Shown: positions 23,358 to 30,511 of the stretch, in pieces
Layout of the letters: the number at the start of each line of letters is the position of its first letter
How positions within the stretch are numbered: position 1 is the first letter of the stretch
DNA from: Mesorhizobium sp.
GTDB lineage: Bacteria; Pseudomonadota; Alphaproteobacteria; Rhizobiales; Rhizobiaceae
Reading direction: 5' to 3'
NCBI GenBank assembly: GCA_004020545.1
Contig: SAQE01000060.1
Coordinates: 1-41,079, forward strand
Length of the DNA: 41,079 bases
The notes under the pieces: generated by a model
Told to the model about the DNA's origin: nothing
The model's database searches: none
The model's input: the letters and a program-made list of their open reading frames with translations, nothing else
Translations under genes and position numbers: made by a program

Positions 23358-24517
23358 GCGGCTTTGAAGCGCGCCATCAGCTCGGCGCGGCCCGGATCGG
23401 TGAGGGTCGCTGCGGCGCCGAACTCGAGCGGCTTGAGCAGATCGGCGGCCGGATAGAGGATCGGATTGTCGAGCACCTCTTTCGGCAGCAGCGCGTTGAC
23501 ACGTGCGTCCGTCGAGGGCGCGCCATTGGCCAGATGCTCCTTCACCGCGACCTTCGGGTTCATCAGGTAGTTGAGCAGGGCATAGCCGGCCGGCTTGTTC
23601 GGCGCATCCTTCGGGATGGCGTAGAAGTCGGTCCAGATCTCGCCGCCTTCCTTGCCGAGCACATAGGCGATCTCGGGAATGTCGCGATTGAGCTGCGCCC
23701 CGTCATTGGTCCAGCACATCGTCATCCAGGCATCGCCCGAGCGCATCGAGGGCTGATAGTCGCTCGACACGGCGAACAGATGCGGCTTGACCTTGAGCAG
23801 CAATTCCTCGGCCTTGGCGAGCTCGTCCTGCTTCAGCGAGTTGAAGGAATAGCCGTAATATTTCAGCGCGTTGCCGATCGTGGTGAGCTGATAGTCATGC
23901 ACCATGGTGCGGCCGTCGCCTTCCGCCATCGCCGTGTCCCAGAACTCCTTCCAGCTCGACATCGGCTTGGTGAGCTTCTTGGTGTTGACCGCGAAGCCGG
24001 TCGTGCCCCAGTTTTTCGGCACGGCGTAGATCGTTCCGTCGATCGTGCCTTCCGCGGTGAAGCGCGCATCCTCCTGCGAGCCGTCGAAATTCGGCAGCTT
24101 GGCCATGTCCAGCGCCTCGATGATGCCGAGCTTCTTGTAGGTCGAGATGGTATAGTTGGTCGGCACGAACAGGCTCCAGCCCGAGCCGCCGGCCTGCAGC
24201 TTGGCCAGCATCTCCTCGTTCGACCCGAAGACGTTGACCTCGACGGCCACACCCGTCTCGGCCTTGAAATTCTCGAACGTCTGCGGGTCATGGTAGTTTG
24301 GCCAGGTGGCGATCGACATGCGGTCGCCGAGGTTTTCTGCGGCAAAGGCCGGCGTCGGCATCATGCCGAGCTCGCGCGCCATCACCGCGGTCGCGACGCC
24401 AAGGCCGGTGAGGCCGAGGAAGTCGCGCCGGCTGATCGATCCGCGCTTCAGACGCATCAACTGGTCGACGAATTTTTCGGGGCTTATAGGCAGTCCGTCA
24501 CGATAGGATTTCGACAT
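23354..24517 (-). CDS. Spermidine/putrescine-type ABC importer binding protein (PotD-like)
   Basis: A 387-residue extracytoplasmic binding protein. The N-terminus has a twin-arginine signal (SISRRDFLGLTGLGVATAV near 27-45) preceded by an unusually long n-region, with a probable AFAAEN cleavage near 59. The mature protein starts with SIATWPNYHDPQTFENFKAETG, the PotD/family-1-type beginning, and contains FVPTNYTISTYKKLGIIEALD near 117-137 and AVPKNWGTTGFAVN near 165-178. ATG at 24517 has AGGGAAG upstream and lies within the end of the ATPase gene (20-base overlap). Tat export implies folding before export. Ligand not determined; a polyamine fits the neighbourhood. Confidence 0.9.
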   Translation of the reverse strand: MSKSYRDGLPISPEKFVDQLMRLKRGSISRRDFLGLTGLGVATAVMARELGMMPTPAFAAENLGDRMSIATWPNYHDPQTFENFKAETGVAVEVNVFGSNEEMLAKLQAGGSGWSLFVPTNYTISTYKKLGIIEALDMAKLPNFDGSQEDARFTAEGTIDGTIYAVPKNWGTTGFAVNTKKLTKPMSSWKEFWDTAMAEGDGRTMVHDYQLTTIGNALKYYGYSFNSLKQDELAKAEELLLKVKPHLFAVSSDYQPSMRSGDAWMTMCWTNDGAQLNRDIPEIAYVLGKEGGEIWTDFYAIPKDAPNKPAGYALLNYLMNPKVAVKEHLANGAPSTDARVNALLPKEVLDNPILYPAADLLKPLEFGAAATLTDPGRAELMARFKAA

Positions 24518-25634
24518 GTTGGTCTTCCCTCTGGTTGGTCCCGTTGTTCTTGGTTTGCGGAAACGCCAGCGGCGCTCCAGCGGCAAAGCCGATGGCGACG
24601 GGTTCGCCCGGCTTGAAAAGGCTGCCCCGGCCGATCCCGTGATCGGCCCTGGCGAGCAATGATCCAATACCCTGCACTTCGATCGCGTATTCCGCGGTCG
24701 ACCCCAGGAAAATCCGGTTGCGGACGATGCCCTTCAAGCTGCCGCCTCCGGGTACGGAGAGGCTGAGCGATTCCGGCCGCAGGCTGATCGAGACGGCCTC
24801 GCCCCGGCTGAGCGGCGCCCGCTTGCGCGCGGAAATCACCGTGCCGTCGGCAAGTGCGACGTCGACGAGCTCGCCGGAAAGGCCTGCCACCTTGCCGCTG
24901 AGCAGATTGGTCTTGCCGACGAAATCGGCGACGAACAGATCGGCCGGCTCGTCATAGACCTCGCTTGGCTGGCCGAGTTGGACAACACGGCCGCCATTCA
25001 TGACGCAGACGAAGTCGCTCATCGACAGCGCCTCCTCCTGGTCGTGGGTGACCAGCACGAAGGTGATGCCGATCTCGCGCTGCAGGTTCTGCAGCTCGAT
25101 CTGCATGTCGGTGCGCAATTTCTTGTCGAGCGCCGCCAGCGGCTCGTCGAGAAGCAGCACCGCCGGCTTGTTGACCAGCGCGCGGGCGAGCGCCACGCGC
25201 TGCTGCTGACCGCCGGAAAGCTCGTGGATCTTGCGGCGTCCGTAGCCGGCGAGCTGCACCATGGCCAGCGCCTCGCCCGCCTTCAGGCTGATCTCGCGAG
25301 ACGACAAGCGCGGCCTCGCCTGGCGCAGGCCGTAGGAGATGTTCTCCTCGACATCGAGATGCGGAAATAGCGCATATTGCTGGAACACCATGTTGACCGG
25401 GCGCCGGTAGGGCGGCGTGCCGGCCATGTCGCGGCCGCGGATCAGCACCTGGCCCTCGCTCGGCTGCTCGAAGCCGCCGATCATGCGCAGGCAGGTCGTC
25501 TTGCCGCAGCCGGAGGGTCCGAGCAGCGCGACGAAAGCGGAGGGCGGGATGGCAAGGTCGATGCCGCTGACCGCGGTGACGGCGCCGTAGCGCTTGGTGA
25601 CCGCGCGAAACTCGATATCGGGCACTGCAGTCAA
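24498..25634 (-). CDS. Spermidine/putrescine-type ABC importer ATPase (PotA-like)
   Basis: A 378-residue ATPase: Walker A GPSGCGKTT (39-47), Q-loop FQQYALFPHL near 84-93, signature LSGGQQQR (139-146), Walker B LLLDEP near 160-165, and a C-terminal TOBE-type regulatory domain from about 280. I chose TTG at 25634 because GGAG lies 8 bases upstream and the resulting start (TAVPDIEFRAVTKRYG) matches the family. ATG at 25664 and a still earlier start at 25688 are open but lack a ribosome-binding site. It is the first gene of the operon ATPase, binding protein, two permeases, dehydrogenase, and it diverges from the LuxR-type regulator. Confidence 0.88.
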   Translation of the reverse strand: MTAVPDIEFRAVTKRYGAVTAVSGIDLAIPPSAFVALLGPSGCGKTTCLRMIGGFEQPSEGQVLIRGRDMAGTPPYRRPVNMVFQQYALFPHLDVEENISYGLRQARPRLSSREISLKAGEALAMVQLAGYGRRKIHELSGGQQQRVALARALVNKPAVLLLDEPLAALDKKLRTDMQIELQNLQREIGITFVLVTHDQEEALSMSDFVCVMNGGRVVQLGQPSEVYDEPADLFVADFVGKTNLLSGKVAGLSGELVDVALADGTVISARKRAPLSRGEAVSISLRPESLSLSVPGGGSLKGIVRNRIFLGSTAEYAIEVQGIGSLLARADHGIGRGSLFKPGEPVAIGFAAGAPLAFPQTKNNGTNQREDQHVEILS

Positions 25635-25689
25635 GCCAAGGGCTCCAGCGACAGCGTGAGGCATTTTTTGCGACGCTAGCAGAGCCAAT

Positions 25690-25720
25690 GGTATCTAGTA
25701 TATACCTCGCAGGTGGTATA
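25690..25720. promoter_or_regulatory. Lux-box-sized dyad in the LuxR / Pot-operon divergent region
   Basis: TATACC (25701-25706) and GGTATA (25715-25720) flank an 8-base spacer, giving a 20-bp dyad. An adjoining GGTAT (25690-25694) pairs with the same ATACC (25702-25706). The AT-rich region is sharply different from the surrounding GC-rich genes and lies between the Pot-type operon and a LuxR-type regulator. It is a good candidate for the regulator's operator or the promoter of one of the two genes. Confidence 0.5.
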
Positions 25721-25753
25721 TTTAGCTGATTTTATCATTTAGAGGGGTACGAA

Positions 25754-26566
25754 TTGGCCGCCACCCGTAGTGACGACTACAACGCGCTCGGCGCCGTCAT
25801 TGCCGAGACGCGCGAGACCGGCGGCGACCATTTCGGCAAGGCGATCGTCGGCTGGCTGCGCGGACATGTCCGCTTCGACCACTGCGTGATCTTCGGCTAT
25901 CGCGGCGCTGCGCGGCCGCCGCTCCTGTTCGAAACCTTCTCGCCGGCCGAAAGCCACATCTTCGTCGCGCTCTATCAGGAAGGGCCTTATCTGCTCGACC
26001 CTTTCCATCACGCCGCGGTCGAGCGCAAGGAGGGCTTCTGGCGCATGCGCGAGCTGGCGCCGGACCGCTTCTATGCCAGCGAATACTACCGCTCCTATTA
26101 CAGCCAGACCCGGCTCGCCGAGGAGGTCGGCTTCTTCGTTCCGCTGGCCGACAAAGACGCGCTGGTGCTGTCGCTGATGCGGCTGCGCGCCTCCGGGCCG
26201 TTCGGCACCGCCGACGCAAGGCTGCTGCGCGACATGGCGCCGGCGGTGGTCGGCTTTTGCCGGCAGCGCTGGCCTGCTTTGCCTGCCGACGAGACCAGCG
26301 TCACACCGCCGGGCGAACCCGTCGCGACGGTCAACGAGTTGGATCGCGCGCATATATGGAAAAGCCTGTCGCTGACCTCGCGCGAAAAACAGGTCGTCGA
26401 CCTGGTGCTTCAGGGCCATTCGACGGAATCGATCGCCAGGGCGCTCAGGATCGTGCCGGGGACCGTGAAGGTCCACCGCCGCAACATCTATCGCAAGCTC
26501 AAGATCAAGTCGCAGGCCGGACTGTTCGCGCGCTTCGTCGAGATCATCGACGCGCGCATCGGCTGA
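25754..26566 (+). CDS. LuxR-family transcriptional regulator, N-terminal sensor domain unassigned
   Basis: A 270-residue regulator. Residues about 205-265 form the LuxR-type helix-turn-helix (LTSREKQVVDLVLQGHSTESIARALRIVPGTVKVHRRNIYRKLKI). The first 195 residues form a sensor domain without a clear autoinducer-binding signature that I can name; it has FDHCVIFGYRG near 40-50 and YYRSYYSQTRLAEEVGFFVPL near 110-130. The start is TTG at 25754 with AGAGGGG 6 bases upstream. It diverges from the polyamine-type importer operon, so local control by a solute or metabolite is more likely than quorum sensing. No luxI-like gene is in the window. Confidence 0.85.
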   Translation: MAATRSDDYNALGAVIAETRETGGDHFGKAIVGWLRGHVRFDHCVIFGYRGAARPPLLFETFSPAESHIFVALYQEGPYLLDPFHHAAVERKEGFWRMRELAPDRFYASEYYRSYYSQTRLAEEVGFFVPLADKDALVLSLMRLRASGPFGTADARLLRDMAPAVVGFCRQRWPALPADETSVTPPGEPVATVNELDRAHIWKSLSLTSREKQVVDLVLQGHSTESIARALRIVPGTVKVHRRNIYRKLKIKSQAGLFARFVEIIDARIG

Positions 26567-26718
26567 CCGGCCAAGGCTGGCATCGGGCCCGTTGCCCTCC
26601 CTTGCCGCAGCGCGCGTCAACCGTCTATCGTGCGGCTCGAAAACCGCCGGCCAAGCATCCCGGCGCCGGATTGCATGACGAAACGGATTTCAGGACGGAC
26701 GGAAGCAGCGCATAGCCA

Positions 26719-27417
26719 ATGGCCGACAAAACGCAATTCGGACTGACTGCCGTCGACACCGTACCCTTGCATGAGAAAGTCTATCTGGAGCTGGTGCGGG
26801 CGCTGATGTCGGGTCAGTTCCAGCCCGGCCAAAAGCTGACCTCGCGCAGGCTCGCCAAGGAGCTCGGCACCAGCGACATGCCGGTGCGCAGCGCCTTCAT
26901 GCGGCTACAGGCGCTCAGAGCGCTGAGCCCGATGCCCAATGGCAGCGTCGAGGTGCCGATGATCTCGGCCGATCGCTTCCAGCAACTGACCGATGTGCGC
27001 ACGATCCTGGAAGGCACGGCCACCGAACTCGCGACAAAACGCATCAACGGCAACAATCTGCGCGCCATCCGCCGCCACTGCACCTCGCTCACCCATGCCG
27101 CCCGCAGCGGCGACATCGACGATTATCTGCGCAAGAACCACGACTTCAAATTCTCGATCTACCGCCACTGCGGCAACGAGCAGATGATCTTCCTGATCGA
27201 GACAGTGTGGATGCAGGTCGGTCCGTTTCTTCGGAACCTCCGCATCGGTTTCGAGGACGACCTCGCCGGCATCCTCGAGATCGACTACCACGAGGAGGTC
27301 GTCGCGGCGATCGAGGCCGGCGACGGCAGGCGGGCGCGCGCGGCCATCGTGCGCGACATCGACGAGGGTGCCGCGCATATTCTCAAGCAGATCAAGTTCC
27401 CGGAACTGCGGCCGTAG
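26719..27417 (+). CDS. GntR-family transcriptional regulator with FCD domain
   Basis: A 232-residue GntR/FadR-type regulator. The winged helix-turn-helix in residues about 12-75 (LHEKVYLELVRALMSGQFQPGQKLTSRRLAKELGTSDMPVRSAFMRLQAL) is followed by an all-helical FCD effector domain, with the metal/ligand-site pattern of D, H and H residues (for example KNHDFKFSIYRHCG near 138-151). The ribosome-binding site before ATG 26719 is weak. It lies just upstream of the second puuA-like gene, in the same orientation, with a repeat element and a small dyad between them, so control of that gene is likely. Organic acids or amines are common effectors in this family. Confidence 0.9.
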   Translation: MADKTQFGLTAVDTVPLHEKVYLELVRALMSGQFQPGQKLTSRRLAKELGTSDMPVRSAFMRLQALRALSPMPNGSVEVPMISADRFQQLTDVRTILEGTATELATKRINGNNLRAIRRHCTSLTHAARSGDIDDYLRKNHDFKFSIYRHCGNEQMIFLIETVWMQVGPFLRNLRIGFEDDLAGILEIDYHEEVVAAIEAGDGRRARAAIVRDIDEGAAHILKQIKFPELRP

Positions 27418-27442
27418 ATTCGGGCGCTGGCGATCCCTCGCG

Positions 27443-27594
27443 CCCCCCTCTGGCCTGCCGGCCATCTCCCCCACTTGGGGGGAGATCAGCAGGTCCGGCG
27501 CCCCGCCTCCTCTGCGACGTCGGCAATTGGCGAAATCGCCGATGACGGCCAATCTCCCCCTTGTGGGGGAGATGTCCGGCAGGACAGAGGGGGG
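27443..27594. repeat. Palindromic repeat element, copy 3 (diverged)
   Basis: The arms 27443-27486 and 27552-27594 have the same organisation as copies 1 and 2 (CTGTCC/CTGGCC...GGGGGAGAT) but are not identical to each other or to those copies. The left arm has TGGCCTGCCGGCC where the right arm complement has TGTCCTGCCGGAC. It is intergenic, so it is free to drift, unlike the coding copy. Confidence 0.85.
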
Positions 27595-27821
27595 CGCTGT
27601 CCCGCCGACATCTCAAAGGGTTCTGCCGCAGCCAGCAAACGACCGCTCGAATGCCCCCTTGGCTTTCCCTCGTTCGCCAGCTATGTTGCGATCGCAGATC
27701 GCACAATATGGACCCGAAATGCCGCCCGATATCCCAGCTAGTGAATTGAAAAAATGAAGGAACCTCGCCTGGATCCCTCCAGGACGGTCTTCAGGAACTC
27801 ATAAGCTGCAAAATGGATATC

Positions 27822-27838
27822 GTAGCCGAAATGGCTAC
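27822..27838. promoter_or_regulatory. Inverted repeat upstream of the second puuA-like gene
   Basis: GTAGCC-GAAAT-GGCTAC is a perfect 6-bp dyad, ending 9 bases before the AGGGG ribosome-binding site at 27848-27852. It could be an operator for the GntR regulator encoded just upstream, or a small hairpin in the leader. Confidence 0.4.
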
Positions 27839-27859
27839 AGAAGAACCAGGGGTTGGAAA

Positions 27860-29215
27860 TTGGGCGATGCAATCGCGGACGTTTTGAACTGGCTTGAAAG
27901 CAGGAACGACATCCAGAGCCTGAGGGCGGCGGTGTGCGACCTGAACGGCATCATGCGCGGCAAGCGCATTCCGGTCGAGCAGGCGCGCAAGGCGCTCGAA
28001 GGCAAGCTGCGCATGCCCTATTCGGCGATCGGGCTCGACATCTGGGGCGAGGACATCGAAGGCAACGCGCAGGTCTTCTCAACCGGCGACGCCGACGGGC
28101 TTTGCCAGTGGACAGGGCGCGGCATCCTGCCGGTCAACTGGACAGCGCACCCGACGGCGCTTTTGCCGCTCTGGCTGGCGGATGATGCCGGCGCGCCCTA
28201 TCTCGGCGACCCGCGCCGCGCGCTGGCCCGCATCCTTGACCGCTATGCCGCTCTCGGGCTGACGCCGGTCACTGCCACCGAGCTCGAATTCTACCTTGTC
28301 GACTTGACGTCACAGCGGCCCGTCGGTCCGGTTTCACCGGTCACCGGGCGGCGTCTCGATTCCGACGCGGCGCTTTCGATCGACGAGATCGACGATTTCG
28401 AGGCCTTCATCCACGACATCTACGAAGCCTGCCGCATGCAGGGCATTCCGGTCGACACCGCGATCGCCGAGAACGGCGTCGGCCAGTTCGAGATCAACCT
28501 CAACCATGTGCCGGACGCCTTGCGCGCCGCGGACGATGCCGTGCTTTTCAAGCGCACCGTGAAGGGCATCGCCCGCAAGCACGGCTTTGCCGCCTGCTTC
28601 ATGGCCAAGCCCTATGGCGAACGCGCCGGCAACGGTTTCCATGTCCATTTCAGCGTCGTCGACAAGGAAGGCCGCAACATCTTCGACGACGGCAGCGACC
28701 AGGGTTCCGATACCATGCGCCACGCGGTCGGCGGCCTGCTCGCCGCCATGGCCGAAAGCACGCTGGTGTTCGCGCCGCATTTCAATTCCTACCGCCGGCT
28801 GCGGCCGCGCTCCTACGCGCCGACCGCCGTCGCCTGGGGCTACGAGAACCGCATGGTGGCGATCCGCATTCCGGGCGGTCCTTCGGCGGCGCGCCGCATC
28901 GAGCATCGCGTCTCCGGCGCCGACGCCAACCCCTATCTGGTGCTAGCGGCGATCCTGGGCGCCGCGCTGATGGGCATCGAAAAAGAGCTGTCGCCCGGCG
29001 AGCCGACCGGCGGCGAGGGACAGGGACAGACGCTCGCCAAGCTGCCGCCGGATTGGGCGTCCGCGATTGCCGCCTTCGAATCCGGACCGCGTGTGGCGGA
29101 GATCTTCCCGGCCGTGCTGCGCGAAGCCTTCGTTGCCTGCAAGCGCCAGGAGCTCAATACCTTCGCGCTCAACGTCAGCGACTTCGAGATCGAGACCTAT
29201 CTCGAAAGCGTCTGA
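27860..29215 (+). CDS. Glutamine-synthetase family protein (second PuuA-like paralogue)
   Basis: A 451-residue ligase of the same family as the puuA gene at 19067-20440. It shares the VCDLNGIMRGKRIP start region (near 25-38), GNGFHVHFSVVD metal/ATP motif near 255-266, AWGYENRMVAIRIPGG near 327-342, and EHRVSGADANPYLVLAAIL near 349-367. The start is TTG at 27860 with AGGGG 7 bases upstream. It probably gamma-glutamylates an amine, though the two paralogues may have different amine preference. It has no oxidase partner next to it here and is likely under the upstream GntR regulator. Confidence 0.85.
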   Translation: MGDAIADVLNWLESRNDIQSLRAAVCDLNGIMRGKRIPVEQARKALEGKLRMPYSAIGLDIWGEDIEGNAQVFSTGDADGLCQWTGRGILPVNWTAHPTALLPLWLADDAGAPYLGDPRRALARILDRYAALGLTPVTATELEFYLVDLTSQRPVGPVSPVTGRRLDSDAALSIDEIDDFEAFIHDIYEACRMQGIPVDTAIAENGVGQFEINLNHVPDALRAADDAVLFKRTVKGIARKHGFAACFMAKPYGERAGNGFHVHFSVVDKEGRNIFDDGSDQGSDTMRHAVGGLLAAMAESTLVFAPHFNSYRRLRPRSYAPTAVAWGYENRMVAIRIPGGPSAARRIEHRVSGADANPYLVLAAILGAALMGIEKELSPGEPTGGEGQGQTLAKLPPDWASAIAAFESGPRVAEIFPAVLREAFVACKRQELNTFALNVSDFEIETYLESV

Positions 29216-29443
29216 GCTCTCACGGCGCATCGGGCACTTCCCTCAAGTTCCGCACCGCCGCCATGCTTTCTCCCGCGATTGATGCGGATCAAGGCCGCCA
29301 TGCCGGGCCTCTGTTTTGGTCCCGTTCGCCTCGTAGCCCCGAACGGAGTCCCTCGCCATGGTCGGCATCAAGTTGAGCCCTGAACAGATCCATTCCGCGC
29401 CGCCCGTGCTCTTCGGCGTGTCGCGCAACGCAGGAGGCAGCCT

Positions 29444-30511
29444 ATGAAGGGCTCTCGGCGGTGGCTGCCTTCCGTTATTCTGATCGCCCTCGCGGCAGCC
29501 GGCTACTACGCATGGCAGCGGTCCGAGGACGGGGCGTTGCCGCAAGGCATCGCCAGCGGCAACGGCCGCATCGAGGCGGTTGAAATCGATGTCTCGACGA
29601 AGGCGGCCGGGCGGATCAAGGAGATCCTGGTCGGCGAAGGCGATTTCGTCAAAGCCGGCCAAGTACTTGCCCGCATGGATACCGCGCAGCTCGAGGCGCA
29701 GCGCCGCCAGGCCGAGGCGCAGCTCCAGCGCGCCACCATCGGGGTCGAGACCGCCGGCAGCCTGGTGACGCAACGCGAGGCCGAAAAGACGGCAGCGGCT
29801 GCTGTCGTCGCACAGCGCGAGGCCGAGCTTGACGCCGCCGAGCGGACTCTGGCGCGCTCCCAGCAGCTTGCGGTCAACAACACCGTCTCCCAGCAAGTCC
29901 TGGACAATGACCGTGCCGCCGAACAGAGCGCGAAGGCCGCCGTTGCCGCGGCGCAGGCCCAGCTCGCCGCCAGCGAGGCGGCAATCAACGCGGCGCGGGC
30001 ACAGGTGGTCGATGCCAAGGCCGCGGTCGACGCCGCGCAGGCCGCGATCGAAAGCATCGATGCCGACATCGACGACGCCACGCTGGAATCGCCGCGCGAC
30101 GGACGCGTCCAATTCCGTGTAGCGGAACCCGGCGAGGTGCTCGCGGGTGGCGGACGCGTGCTCAACCTCGTCGATCTCGGCGATGTCTACATGACCTTCT
30201 TCCTGTCGACCGCGCAGGCTGGACGCGTCGCGATCGGCTCCGAGGTGCGCCTCGTGCTCGATGCGGCGCCGCAATATATCATCCCCGCCAAGGTAACCTT
30301 CGTCGCGGACGTCGCGCAGTTCACGCCCAAGACTGTCGAGACGGAGGAAGAGCGCCTGAAACTCATGTTCCGGATCAAGGCGCATATCTCACCGGAGCTG
30401 CTCCGCAAGTATATCCAGCAAGTCAAGACCGGGCTGCCCGGCGTAGCCTATGTGCAGCTCGATCCGCAGGCGCAATGGCCGGCCGGCGTCCAAGGAAAGC
30501 TTGTGCAATGA
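29444..30511 (+). CDS. yhiI: HlyD-family membrane-fusion protein (YhiI-like)
   Basis: A 355-residue periplasmic adaptor with an N-terminal membrane anchor (residues about 7-24). A lipoyl half-motif ([37 protein letters not shown] near 45-80) precedes a long coiled-coil hairpin (about 82-210, rich in A, Q and E heptads). The second half ([20 protein letters not shown] near 215-235) is followed by a beta-barrel region. ATG at 29444 has AGGAGG 6 bases upstream. Its last codons overlap the start of the RbbA-like gene (ATGA). In enteric bacteria the same order yhiI, rbbA, yhhJ is found, so these three probably form one complex. Cargo unknown. Confidence 0.88.
   Translation: MKGSRRWLPSVILIALAAAGYYAWQRSEDGALPQGIASGNGRIEAVEIDVSTKAAGRIKEILVGEGDFVKAGQVLARMDTAQLEAQRRQAEAQLQRATIGVETAGSLVTQREAEKTAAAAVVAQREAELDAAERTLARSQQLAVNNTVSQQVLDNDRAAEQSAKAAVAAAQAQLAASEAAINAARAQVVDAKAAVDAAQAAIESIDADIDDATLESPRDGRVQFRVAEPGEVLAGGGRVLNLVDLGDVYMTFFLSTAQAGRVAIGSEVRLVLDAAPQYIIPAKVTFVADVAQFTPKTVETEEERLKLMFRIKAHISPELLRKYIQQVKTGLPGVAYVQLDPQAQWPAGVQGKLVQ

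Larger units (their letters stand above)
27418..27859. other. 442-base gap between the GntR gene and the second puuA-like gene
   Basis: It holds repeat copy 3 (27443-27594) and a small dyad before the gene at 27860. The rest, about 27600-27810, shows no credible reading frame, though ATGCGATCGCA-like short palindromes are present. The promoter of the puuA-like gene must be in the last 200 bases. Confidence 0.45.

Noticed and set aside
25754-26566. A quorum-sensing LuxR/LuxI pair
   Set aside because: No synthase gene is present and the N-terminal domain lacks features I can assign to acyl-homoserine-lactone binding.
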